Numbered from the stretch's first letter, positions 45,125 through 53,068 are shown. The stretch is 64,000 nucleotides of DNA from Desulfobacteraceae bacterium (GCA_024226935.1 JAAELK010000153.1:1-64000), one strand, 5' to 3'. Notes: generated from the letters alone by a model not told the origin. A program made the numbers and translations.

Positions 45125-46992
45125 TATTGTCTTCCCGGCAGGCTGATTGAAAAACAGCTACCATTACCTTTCCGGCTTTTTGCTTCAATTTGTCCCCCGT
45201 GTTCTGCGATCACCTTATGGGTGATGGCAAGTCCCAGTCCTGTTCCTTTGGCCTTGGTGGTAAAAAAAGGTGTGAAAATATTTTGGGCAAGTTCGGGTGA
45301 AAATCCATGGCCTGTATCTCCAAATTTTAAAATTAGCAAATTTTGTTTACAAAAGGCCTGGATGGTGATTGTTCCGCCATTGGGCATCGCCTGGGTGCTA
45401 TTTAGTATGAGATTTAGGAATACTTTTTTAAGTTGATCCGAATCTACCATGATCCTTGGCAATTTATTGGGAATATCCCATTGGTATTCAATGTTCTCGG
45501 CCCTCAAATCGCCTTCCAGCAATTCAATGCTCTGCTGTAATAATGTCAGAATATCAGTGGGTTTGAAATTGTATTTCGGTGGTCTTGATAGCTCTAATAG
45601 TTCTTCAATGAGGGTGTTGAGCCGGTTGATTTCCCTGGGAACGGTTCTTTGAAATTTTTCCAGGAAACCGGGTTTAGCAATTTTTTGGGGTAGCAGCGCC
45701 ACATAGGTTTTGATGGCGGAAAGGGGATTGCGAATTTCATGGGCCATGCCGGCCCCCAGTGTTCCTAAATCTGCAAGTCGTTGATTCTGGCGGATTTTTC
45801 TCTCAAGTTTTTTTAGGATCGTAATATCGTTGAGATTGAAGATGATCTGACTGTTTTGTTTTTGATCCGATTCAAGAATTCCAGCCCCCGTCAAAAGCAC
45901 CTGGGTCTTTTTTCCTCTCTGTAGATGGATCTCCTGTTGGTTCCTGCCGGAGGGGTTTTTAAGGGATTGTTTTATATAATCTGCAAGGGGTATTTCTTTG
46001 CTGAAAAGAGCCAAAACATGATGGCCTTTTACGATCTGTTCCCTGGGTATACCTAAAATTGTCCGGGCGGCAGGGTTTATTTGTGTCACAATGCCCTTCA
46101 TATCGATGGCTAAAAGGCCGTCACTCATTGTGGCTACAATTTTTTCTGCATATTGTTGCAATTGTTTGATCTCTTTGACCTGGTTTTCCAGTTGCTGTTT
46201 TTGGGCAAGAATTTCTTGGATCATAAAGGAAAAATTGGATGCTAGGATTTCCACCTCATCCCTGGTGTGAATGGAAATTGTTTGTTTTAAATTGCCTCTG
46301 GCAGCTTCAATAGTGGCGTTAACTAATGTTTCCAGGGGGCTTGTTACTCGCTGGGCTGCCCAATTGGAGATTAAAATACCAATGGCCAGGGCCATAGTCC
46401 CTAGGATAAGAATGCTCCAGAGAGTTTGGTGAATTTGCTGATACATCAATTCAAGGGACAGACAGACCCGGATGGTTCCCCATTGATCCTGGGAACCGGG
46501 GAGGTAAACTGGCATGGCTATATCCATTACCGGGGTGTGGCCTGGTTCCGGAGAATGAACAACAACAAAGGTTTTTTTTGCTTCGATGGCATTGAGGCTG
46601 ATCTTATCTACCAGCATTTTGTTTTGGAGATCTGGTCTTTTGCTGTAGCCTGCTACTCTTCCTTCCTTGTCATGGATAATGACATAAATGATTTCTGGAT
46701 TCTTGACTGCTTGATTTACCAGTTTTTCCAGGGCAAAATAGTTATAGGTGATCAGGTGGTCAATGGATACGGCAGCAAGATTTTTTGCCATGGACATTCC
46801 TCGCTTTTCAATTCGGTTCTGGATGGTTTGAGTTTGGAGGATGCCCAGAACCAAGGCAAGGGTGGTCAGTAAGAGTAGAAGCATTAATGAGGTGACAAGG
46901 ATAAATCGATAGCGCAGGGATATAAATCCGTTTTTTTTCAGCACTCTTTTTTTGACAGGGGGGCCAATGGTATGGGCTTTTTCCGGGTTCAA
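45121..46992 (-). CDS. Membrane sensor histidine kinase (HAMP-PAS-HisKA)
   Basis: 623 aa. Membrane helices at ~30-52 and ~195-215 enclose a ~140-residue periplasmic sensor. HAMP, a coiled coil, a PAS domain (~285-390; MSDGLLAIDMKGIVTQINPAA), the H-box (LGAGMAHEIRNPLSAIKTY) and the ATPase domain (NLILNSTQAM, DTGHGF, GTGLGLAITHK) follow: an NtrB/ZraS-like layout suited to a sigma54 regulator. The start is TTG at 46992 with GGAGGA upstream. It follows the substrate-binding lipoprotein gene by 15 nt, so they form a two-gene operon. Confidence 0.92.
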   Translation of the reverse strand: MNPEKAHTIGPPVKKRVLKKNGFISLRYRFILVTSLMLLLLLTTLALVLGILQTQTIQNRIEKRGMSMAKNLAAVSIDHLITYNYFALEKLVNQAVKNPEIIYVIIHDKEGRVAGYSKRPDLQNKMLVDKISLNAIEAKKTFVVVHSPEPGHTPVMDIAMPVYLPGSQDQWGTIRVCLSLELMYQQIHQTLWSILILGTMALAIGILISNWAAQRVTSPLETLVNATIEAARGNLKQTISIHTRDEVEILASNFSFMIQEILAQKQQLENQVKEIKQLQQYAEKIVATMSDGLLAIDMKGIVTQINPAARTILGIPREQIVKGHHVLALFSKEIPLADYIKQSLKNPSGRNQQEIHLQRGKKTQVLLTGAGILESDQKQNSQIIFNLNDITILKKLERKIRQNQRLADLGTLGAGMAHEIRNPLSAIKTYVALLPQKIAKPGFLEKFQRTVPREINRLNTLIEELLELSRPPKYNFKPTDILTLLQQSIELLEGDLRAENIEYQWDIPNKLPRIMVDSDQLKKVFLNLILNSTQAMPNGGTITIQAFCKQNLLILKFGDTGHGFSPELAQNIFTPFFTTKAKGTGLGLAITHKVIAEHGGQIEAKSRKGNGSCFSISLPGRQY

Positions 46993-47007
46993 GCTTTTCC
47001 TCCGTGA

Positions 47008-48654
47008 TTATTTGGTGGTTTGGGGGGCAAACCAGATTCGGTTGAGAGGCATGGTATGGGCACCCAGGGCGCTTACGCTGACGGATTTAACATAGGGTTG
47101 GTATGCCCGGTCTACTCCCATATAAAAAAGCGGGATAAGGGGGGTTGAATCCATTATGATGGCTTCGATCTTCTGGTACATTTTTGTTCTCTCAATTGGG
47201 TTTACTATTCCCCTTGCATTCAACAGCATCAGGTCTATGTTTTTATCTTTAAAGTTCATAAAATTGGTAGGTGATTCCGAGGCAAAAAGAGAATATAAAA
47301 AACTGTCAGGATCCGGCATGTCTGCAGACCATGCATATCGGTAAATCTGGACCTCATTGGAGCGTAGATAGGCTTCAAATTTGTTCCAATCAGTAATGTA
47401 CTTTACCCTGATGTTTATGCCGAGCCCAGACCAGAATTTATTGATCATAGCCATTTCCTGTACTACTCGGGGAGTTTTAAAGGCAGATACGATCTCAAGT
47501 TCTGGAAGATCCCTGGGCATTTTTGCAAAAGCTTGTTTTAAATATTGGCCGGCAAGATTAGGATTGTTGTCCTTTATCCAGTTCAAAGGATGATACCCCG
47601 GCATACCAGGTGGTAAAATTGTTCTGGCAATTTCAAACTGGCCCTTATAAATCTTGTTGACAAATTTACGGCGGTTAATGGCAATGGAAAGGGCTTTTCG
47701 AAGGTCAGGGTTTGCAAGGTTGGGATGGCTCAGGTTCATGCCATAAAAAAAGAGGCTTAAAGAAGGTCTGTGAAACCATTTAAGCTCTTTTGTTTTTGCA
47801 AGTTTTTTTTTAGCCTCTCCATAGGCTGCCATTTCTTCAAGCTGACCATTTTGAAAATCTGATAATACCTTGGGATCCTGTCCTCCCGGGTATATCCTGA
47901 AATGGATTTCATCAAGGAAAGCTGACCCGGCATAATAGGTTTTGAACTGTTTAAGGCGGATTGTTTTTTTTTTATCCCAGGATATAAATCTGAAGGGGCC
48001 GCTTCCCACTGGATATTTCCCAAAATTATTTCCCAGTCTGAGCACTTCTTTTTTTGGGACAATGGCGGCCTGGTACATTCCCAGAGATGTCAGAAAGGGG
48101 GCATGGGCTTTGTTAAGGTTGACCGTAAAAATTTTATTGGTTTTAATTTTCAACCCTGGAACTTTTTCCAAAATTTTTTTCCTGTATTCCTTTGCTCCGA
48201 CAATTTTAAGCAGATGGGGTAGTATAGCAGGGGCAGGCTCAGTCCGTAAAAGTCTGGTGATGGAAAAAATTACATCATCGGAAGTGACGGGGTTAAGGTT
48301 ATGAAACCAGGCATTTTCCCTTAGAACAAACTGGTATTCTTTTCCTCCATTTTTTATCTGCCATGTTTCAGCCAGGGCTGGCAAAACTGAAAGGTATGGA
48401 TCAAACCGAACTAATCCATCAAAAATTTGCTTTATTACGGTTACACCATATTCATTTTGAACATAGGCAGGATCAAGGGTGGTAGGGCTGCTTCGTAGAG
48501 GTGTCCGGTAAATACCGCCGTTGATGAATACCGGTCCTGATACAGCTCTTTGTGTCATTTGTTTTTCTTTCGGGTTTGTACAGGCAGTTAGGAAAACTAA
48601 GCTAAAGGAAAAAAAAATAGTATAAAATAGAGAAGTTATACCTGGTAGATTCAT
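47008..48654 (-). CDS. Oligopeptide-binding-type lipoprotein (SBP_bac_5)
   Basis: 548 aa from ATG 48654 (AAGGAG upstream); an in-frame extension to 48681 is unlikely. A signal peptide ends in the lipobox FLTAC (Cys25). The mature protein has the family 5 extracellular solute-binding pattern: TTLDPAYVQNEYGVTVIKQIFDGLV, WFHNLNPVTSDDVIFSITRLL, GSGPFRFISW and DLRKALSIAINR. Members usually deliver peptides or related solutes to a DPP/OPP permease, but none is encoded here. Instead a sensor kinase follows, so a ligand-sensing role is plausible (inference). Confidence 0.92.
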   Translation of the reverse strand: MNLPGITSLFYTIFFSFSLVFLTACTNPKEKQMTQRAVSGPVFINGGIYRTPLRSSPTTLDPAYVQNEYGVTVIKQIFDGLVRFDPYLSVLPALAETWQIKNGGKEYQFVLRENAWFHNLNPVTSDDVIFSITRLLRTEPAPAILPHLLKIVGAKEYRKKILEKVPGLKIKTNKIFTVNLNKAHAPFLTSLGMYQAAIVPKKEVLRLGNNFGKYPVGSGPFRFISWDKKKTIRLKQFKTYYAGSAFLDEIHFRIYPGGQDPKVLSDFQNGQLEEMAAYGEAKKKLAKTKELKWFHRPSLSLFFYGMNLSHPNLANPDLRKALSIAINRRKFVNKIYKGQFEIARTILPPGMPGYHPLNWIKDNNPNLAGQYLKQAFAKMPRDLPELEIVSAFKTPRVVQEMAMINKFWSGLGINIRVKYITDWNKFEAYLRSNEVQIYRYAWSADMPDPDSFLYSLFASESPTNFMNFKDKNIDLMLLNARGIVNPIERTKMYQKIEAIIMDSTPLIPLFYMGVDRAYQPYVKSVSVSALGAHTMPLNRIWFAPQTTK

Positions 48655-48760
48655 TTGTCTCCTTGATTTATAGATGTTCAAAGAGGGTGAAATTTACCAT
48701 GGCAGAATTTTATATGCAAGAAACCAAATTTTAGAGGTTGTAATTTGTTTGCAAAAAATT

Positions 48761-48790
48761 AAAAAAGCACGGTAGTTACCGTGCTTTTTT
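48761..48790. terminator. Bidirectional rho-independent terminator after the small peptide gene
   Basis: A GC-containing 14-bp hairpin centred on GCACGGTA/TACCGTGC with A- and T-runs on both flanks. It lies about 30 nt after the stop of the peptide gene (minus strand) and upstream of the lipoprotein gene, separating the two transcripts or attenuating read-through. Confidence 0.85.
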
Positions 48791-48819
48791 AAAACTTGAC
48801 CTGCTGGATAGGTTTTAAT

Positions 48820-48915
48820 TCAGCAGGGGCCTCCTCCTCCGACAGCCATTACTGGTATTGCATATCCGGCAACCAGAACACCAATTACAAATGCTGATAT
48901 TAATAACTTTTTCAT
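48820..48915 (-). CDS. 31-codon exported small peptide ending GGGGPC
   Basis: Too short for routine gene calling, but AAAGGAG stands 7 nt before the ATG. The product has a clean Sec signal peptide (MKKLLISAFVIGVLVAGYAI) and a predicted cleavage site after PVMA, leaving VGGGGPC as mature peptide. The stop TGA follows the single Cys directly, and a terminator lies ~30 nt on. The gene sits between an oligopeptide-binding lipoprotein/kinase operon and an enhancer-like control region, with a sigma54-like promoter upstream. I do not recognise the family. It could be a secreted signal, a small metal- or redox-active peptide, or a modified peptide precursor. Confidence 0.65.
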   Translation of the reverse strand: MKKLLISAFVIGVLVAGYAIPVMAVGGGGPC

Positions 48916-48987
48916 GATTTTTCTCCTTTGTTATCTTGATTTGTCATATCTTAGGATATAACAATTTTTTTATTGTTAACTTGATAC

Positions 48988-49003
48988 GCAAGCTTTAGAC
49001 CAA
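48988..49003 (-). promoter_or_regulatory. Sigma54-like promoter reading into the small peptide gene
   Basis: On the minus strand TTGG-N8-TTGC with the invariant GG and GC dinucleotides at the correct 12-bp spacing (predicted start ~48976, leader ~60 nt). The -24 element departs from consensus (TTGGTCT instead of TTGGCAC), so this is weaker than the rightward promoter. The AT-rich inverted repeat TAACAAT/ATTGTTA (48959-48978) overlaps the predicted start. Confidence 0.4.
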
Positions 49004-49099
49004 TCTTATTTTATTTGGGAGGCTTTTTTATAACTATCTGAAATAAATATATAAATTTGGGTTGTCTGGTGGGGTGGTTTGAAAATATTGCATTAAAAA

Positions 49100-49117
49100 T
49101 GCACATTTCCATGTGCA
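49100..49117. promoter_or_regulatory. Palindrome 1, TGCACAT-N4-ATGTGCA (candidate enhancer site)
   Basis: A perfect 7-4-7 inverted repeat with spacer TTCC. It shares both arms exactly with the copy at 49202-49219, centre to centre 102 bp. The arms recall NtrC-type sites (TGCACC/GGTGCA). It lies ~130 bp upstream of the leftward and ~340 bp upstream of the rightward predicted transcription start. Confidence 0.6.
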
Positions 49118-49194
49118 GGGAGAATTGAAAATGCTGGTGAAGGAATTTTCTTTTGTCCTTTTTATTATTTTTGATAGTGCAGATCCCTGGTGTC

Positions 49195-49226
49195 CACAGT
49201 CTGCACATATTTATGTGCAGACTGTG
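49195..49226. promoter_or_regulatory. Palindrome 2, extended 15-bp-arm copy of the same site
   Basis: The core TGCACAT-ATTT-ATGTGCA (49202-49219) repeats palindrome 1. Here the symmetry extends outward to CACAGTC/GACTGTG, giving 15-bp arms around a 2-nt centre. No T-run follows, so it is not a typical terminator. It sits ~235 bp upstream of the rightward sigma54 start, a usual enhancer distance. Confidence 0.65.
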
Positions 49227-49418
49227 TTTGTTTATATGCATAAGTTTATTTTGTTTAAAATTAAAGGGGTTATGGATTGTTATTTTAGTTCGGTCTATGG
49301 TTTGCCCATGGATTTGTGCATTTTTTTAAGGTGTCAAGGTGAGCTGGGAAAGCCGAGGATTGGTGTTTATCCAGTATAATTATAAATGGTTAGCCTGTAC
49401 CGTTTCGCCCAGAGTGGC

Positions 49419-49435
49419 TTGGCACAATCATTGCT
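49419..49435 (+). promoter_or_regulatory. Sigma54 (RpoN) promoter
   Basis: TTGGCAC-AATCA-TTGCT matches the -24/-12 consensus YTGGCAC-N5-TTGCW at every defined base, with GG and GC 12 bp apart. The predicted start is ~49446, leading into the small gene at 49602. Two palindromes upstream fit as activator sites. Confidence 0.75.
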
Positions 49436-49506
49436 GTTTATCTCATTATTCATGGTTATATCCCATGGCGTTATATGGGAATTTGAATTTTCAAAATTTT
49501 GAACAT

Positions 49507-49557
49507 CCGGCGGAAAAAAATCATTGGATTATTAATCTAATGATTTTTCTTTGCCGG
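49507..49557. repeat. Large hairpin in the sigma54 transcript leader
   Basis: An outer stem CCGGC/GCCGG encloses, after an unpaired stretch, a 15-bp inner stem (49516-49530 with 49534-49548; AAAAATCATT/AATGATTTTT core) and a 3-nt loop. It lies between the sigma54 start and the ATG at 49602, so it would fold in the 5' leader. It could be a regulatory RNA structure, an RNase site or a small palindromic repeat element. Confidence 0.55.
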
Positions 49558-49601
49558 TTTGCACTATCTGAAAATTTGGCAAAGAAGCGGATTTGTTTTT
49601 T

Positions 49602-49820
49602 ATGAACACTTTAGTGGATAGCAATTCATTGATAAATTTTATTATAAAACAAAAGAGTAAAAAAAATTTTTGGGAAACTCCTATAATAAAATATCGAGAT
49701 CTGGTTCAAGATCTTAAAGAGAGTGGAACTATTCCCGATTTTTCCGATTATTTTGATTTTCTCCGTGAAAACCAATCCCGGGGTTATGACTTTTTTACCT
49801 TTAGAGGGTGTGATGATTGA
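49602..49820 (+). CDS. Unknown 72-aa protein downstream of the sigma54 promoter
   Basis: I do not recognise this protein. The ATG at 49602 is preferred to a TTG three codons earlier; the ribosome binding site is weak (AAGAAGCGG). The product is soluble and mixed-charge, with NSLINFIIKQKSKKNFWETP at the N-terminus, an aromatic-rich acidic middle (DFSDYFDFLRENQ) and the end FFTFRGCDD. No signal peptide or membrane segment. Its position 3' of a strong sigma54 promoter and a leader hairpin is the best argument that it is real. Confidence 0.5.
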   Translation: MNTLVDSNSLINFIIKQKSKKNFWETPIIKYRDLVQDLKESGTIPDFSDYFDFLRENQSRGYDFFTFRGCDD

Positions 49821-50051
49821 TATTCAAAGCAGGTTGAACAGGAAAATTAAAACTGTGTTGATGCTTTATTGGTGAAATTTTTGAAGAAAGAAGCATATTT
49901 AAAGCTGATGGATAGCCATTTTGGAAAAAGAATGTAGAATTGGAAAATAGATATTGTTAACCTTTGGCTGCATTTAATCCTTGTGGGTGTTTGAATCATG
50001 ATTTATAAAAGGGGCATTGATGTTTAATATTAATATAAAGAAAGTGTGAAT

Positions 50052-50621
50052 ATGCCGGAATCATGTGTGAGACAGGTGTTGCCCAATGTAATGGATTTTA
50101 AAAAATTCTGGAAAGATAAACCCTTTAAATATGTTTTGACCAGTAATGAATTCCCACCAACGCTGTTGGAACCGGAAGAGTGGATTTTTAGCGATGATAT
50201 TAATTTGTTGTTGAAAGAGTTGATGCAGTTTGATCAAAGGAAAATGACCTTTGTTCAATCTCCTTTTAATCCAAAAAATAAAAATATTTTAAGGCCTGAA
50301 GGTTTAAGTCCTTGGAAAATCAATCATTTCCCCGAGGAATGGAATATATTTGTCTGTGAGGTTTTTGTACCCGAAGGACATTTAACCTGCCTGGTCACGA
50401 AAGAGGCAGATAGTTTAAAGCAAATAGATGCTTCAATGGGTGTTTTGAAGGAGTCCACGGAAAAACAAAATGTGGAAAAGGCTTTTTTTAGTTTGCTTGA
50501 ACAGCATATTGAAAAAATGGGTTATCTTTTGTTAAAACCCTTGGATAAATCAAAATATGCATCGATAAACTCTTATATTTCAGCGTGGGAGGAAGATGAA
50601 AAAGAGGCTGGCCTGCTTTGA
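50052..50621 (+). CDS. Unknown 189-aa soluble protein
   Basis: No family recognised. ATG at 50052 follows an AAAGAAAG tract; a GTG two codons earlier is also possible. The composition is ordinary for a cytoplasmic protein, with no signal or membrane segment. It contains FPPTLLEPEEWIFSDDINLL, SPWKINHFPEEWNIFVCEVFVPEGH and a Glu/Lys-rich C-terminus (AWEEDEKEAGLL). It lies 231 nt after the 72-aa gene on the same strand and may share its sigma54 transcript. It converges with the ATP-grasp gene 10 nt away. Confidence 0.6.
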   Translation: MPESCVRQVLPNVMDFKKFWKDKPFKYVLTSNEFPPTLLEPEEWIFSDDINLLLKELMQFDQRKMTFVQSPFNPKNKNILRPEGLSPWKINHFPEEWNIFVCEVFVPEGHLTCLVTKEADSLKQIDASMGVLKESTEKQNVEKAFFSLLEQHIEKMGYLLLKPLDKSKYASINSYISAWEEDEKEAGLL

Positions 50622-50631
50622 TATGCAGTAA

Positions 50632-51423
50632 TTATATGTAATTTTTAAGAATTAGGTTAACAAGAAGTCCTTTATAGTCAATACCTGCTTTTTGGAATCC
50701 TTTTGTTCCGTATTTCATATTGCCTTCTAGGAGATAAAGACGATTGGCTGATTGTATAATATCAATACCTACATCATCCCATCCGCATTTGTTGGCTGTT
50801 AAAAGCGCCAGGTCCAATGCCTTTGCCGGCAGGGGATCAAAGCTGATTTTTCCGCCCTGGGACAGATTAGTTTTGAAGGTGTCTTTTGCGGCAATGCGCC
50901 AAAATCCTAATGCCACCTGTCTTCCTATTACGATGATTCTCATGTCCCTTTTAATGGGCAGATATTCCTGAATATAGGCCGGTCCCTGCTGACTTAAATA
51001 TTGTTCCAGGTCTTTAGGTGTTTGAATGAGATGAACCCCAATACCGTTTGCCGATCCCCTGGGAATTTTTGCAATAAAGGGAAAATTGAACTCTTTTAAT
51101 ATGAGTTTTTTTGGTTGGAGACCATAAAAAATTTTTGTACGGGGATGGGGAAGGCCCAACATCTGAAATATGGCGGTTTGCTTGATTTTATCCTGGGCAA
51201 ATTTATAGGTATGGTAGCTGGGAAATGTCGTTTTTCCCATGGCATTAAATAGATCTGCATAAAAGGCTGTGGGATAATAGATTTTGGAAGAGCAATAAAA
51301 TTGCTTCTGTTCTCCGGGGCTGTAATCTGAAAAATTGGGTTTGAATCCTATGGTATGGATTTGGGGGCATTTTTTTAGCCGGGCACCAATGGCAATGGGT
51401 TTGTGTCCATCTACGTTCTTCAC
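50632..51423 (-). CDS. ATP-grasp ligase, RimK-like
   Basis: 263 aa. The ATP-grasp fold is indicated by FPFIAKIPRGSANGIGVHLI (ATP-binding lysine and glycine loop), YIQEYLPIKRDMRIIVIG, the basic/Gly motif TNLSQGGKISFDPLP, and DVGIDIIQSANRLYLLEGNMKYGTKGF, which carries the metal-binding acidic/Asn residues. This is closest in pattern to RimK/glutathione-synthase-type amino-acid ligases. The substrate is unknown. Its start overlaps the HEAT-repeat gene by 4 nt, so the two are translated together. Confidence 0.85.
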   Translation of the reverse strand: MKNVDGHKPIAIGARLKKCPQIHTIGFKPNFSDYSPGEQKQFYCSSKIYYPTAFYADLFNAMGKTTFPSYHTYKFAQDKIKQTAIFQMLGLPHPRTKIFYGLQPKKLILKEFNFPFIAKIPRGSANGIGVHLIQTPKDLEQYLSQQGPAYIQEYLPIKRDMRIIVIGRQVALGFWRIAAKDTFKTNLSQGGKISFDPLPAKALDLALLTANKCGWDDVGIDIIQSANRLYLLEGNMKYGTKGFQKAGIDYKGLLVNLILKNYI

Positions 51424-53066
51424 GTTGCCTTAATCCAGGATTTTATCTGGCCTGGTGTAGCCGGAAAATTACAAAATAAATCTATCTTTGCTTTTTTAAG
51501 TTCTGTGTCAAGCTCAGGCTTGGAAAGTTCTTTTTGCAAGGATGATATTATTATGGGTACCTCTTGTGGAGTGTACATCTCCCTGATTTCCCGGGCAAAG
51601 TTCATGGCGGTCATATTATTAAAAAACAGATCGCAGACAATGGCGGCAGGTTTTTTTACCAGAATGGATTCAAAGGCTTCTTGGGTGTCCGTAAATGTCA
51701 GGCTGGCATGACCGCATGTATCAATCAGTTTGGTGTAAACATTCAGATATGAATGGGATAAACTGATTATAACAAAAACTTTTTTTTTGATTTTAGTTTT
51801 TTGATCCCTGTTACGGGTATATTTTTTTACGGTTGATTTGAGCTTGCTTTTTTCAAGTATTTTGATAAATGACTCCATCACTGGTATGGAGCAAGTTTTG
51901 TCAATATAATTTGAGGCAATATAGAAAAAGGTATCAGATACCATCAAAGCCTCCATGAGACAGACAGCTCCGGCGTCAAGGATGCTGTGAACCAGCATTT
52001 CACCTGTTTTGGTACCAGATTCTATTTTGTTTTTTATTTCAGCCAGAATATAGTCGGAATAATGCCTTTCCAAAACCTTGATAGCTGCTATTCTGACGTA
52101 CATGGACGGATCTGATATCCCCTTGATAATTCCGGCTACCGATTCCAGTTCAGGAAATGCTTCCAGGGCATTATAAATTGCAAATCTTATTTGGGGATCA
52201 ATTTTTTTTTGTGCAATAAGAGTGAGAAGATTATCTATTGCCCCCCGGGGAATGGTTTTTGCGGTAAGATCCAATAGATTAATAATCAGGTCGTGGTCCA
52301 GATCATCCAGATCGGTAATGGTTGCAGCTAACGCCTCTGCTACTTGGGCTCCCTGGTCGGAAAAATAGTTCATTGCCTGGTATCTGTCTTCGAGTTTTTT
52401 TGAGGCCAGAAGTGTCAGATTTGATTCAAAACTATTTGTCTTTTGTTGTTGAATTATATCTGGTTTTTTTGCAGATAGGTGGGCATCGGATAGATCTGTT
52501 TTCAAAATATCAATGGTATTCAGGATGTTTTGGTCGCATTTATCGGTTAATGCAACCTTTTCCAGTCGTTCCAGGGCTTTGGTATTTCCTATGTGTTTCA
52601 GAGCCGTTATCGCGTCGGTCTTTAAGGTCACATGGTCATAGAATATGAATTCTGCTATATCGTCAACCAGATTTTCCAATTTAAGTTTGCCTGCGGTACT
52701 AATAATTTTGTTTAACAGGTCCTCATTGGTTTCTTGGGATAGAACATGTTTGAATAAAGGAGAATAGTGAATGAGTTGTGCTCGGTCTCCATTATCCAAA
52801 AGGATATTTGTAAATGTGAAATTCAGGTGGGCCCTGTCGGTTGTCAGTTGAAAAAGACGCTCGCGGGTTTGGGCATCCATAGTTGTTTCACCCAGTAGAA
52901 AAGCCAGCAGGGGCAGGGCTGTTTTATCCGGTGCCAGGGCCAGCATTTCAATTACTTCCTGTTTTGCATTGTCTGGTTGCCTTGATAAAATTGAAAGATG
53001 CTCTTGTGCCTGTTTGATCCGTGCTGTTTTTATCAATTGTCGAAGTTTGGGAAGATAGGGGGGCAT
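51420..53066 (-). CDS. HEAT-repeat protein with degenerate receiver domain
   Basis: 548 aa. Residues ~20-400 are alpha-helical HEAT-like repeats (e.g. DAITALKHIGNTKALERLEKVA; YVRIAAIKVLERHYSDYILA). Residues ~425-548 have the receiver fold (KKVFVIISLSHSYLNVYTKL...AAIVCDLFFNNMTAMNFAREIRE...EVPIIISS). The phospho-acceptor Asp is present in IVCDLFF, but the acidic pair after strand 1 is replaced by Ser/His and the usual KP motif reads NFP. Phosphorylation is therefore doubtful; it may act as a protein-interaction module. It starts 2 nt after galE. Confidence 0.75.
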   Translation of the reverse strand: MPPYLPKLRQLIKTARIKQAQEHLSILSRQPDNAKQEVIEMLALAPDKTALPLLAFLLGETTMDAQTRERLFQLTTDRAHLNFTFTNILLDNGDRAQLIHYSPLFKHVLSQETNEDLLNKIISTAGKLKLENLVDDIAEFIFYDHVTLKTDAITALKHIGNTKALERLEKVALTDKCDQNILNTIDILKTDLSDAHLSAKKPDIIQQQKTNSFESNLTLLASKKLEDRYQAMNYFSDQGAQVAEALAATITDLDDLDHDLIINLLDLTAKTIPRGAIDNLLTLIAQKKIDPQIRFAIYNALEAFPELESVAGIIKGISDPSMYVRIAAIKVLERHYSDYILAEIKNKIESGTKTGEMLVHSILDAGAVCLMEALMVSDTFFYIASNYIDKTCSIPVMESFIKILEKSKLKSTVKKYTRNRDQKTKIKKKVFVIISLSHSYLNVYTKLIDTCGHASLTFTDTQEAFESILVKKPAAIVCDLFFNNMTAMNFAREIREMYTPQEVPIIISSLQKELSKPELDTELKKAKIDLFCNFPATPGQIKSWIKAT

Positions 53067-53068
53067 TA

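Noticed and set aside
48780-48819. Standard SECIS for the small peptide gene
   Set aside because: The good hairpin downstream (GCACGGTA/TACCGTGC) begins ~35 nt after the TGA, its loop is beyond the usual window and it has terminator features; kept only as a low-interest question.
49113-49379. Open frame of 88 codons across the palindrome region
   Set aside because: It runs through both a hairpin and likely control DNA, has an erratic Cys/Phe-rich composition and no ribosome binding site; the palindromes and sigma54 promoter explain the stretch better.
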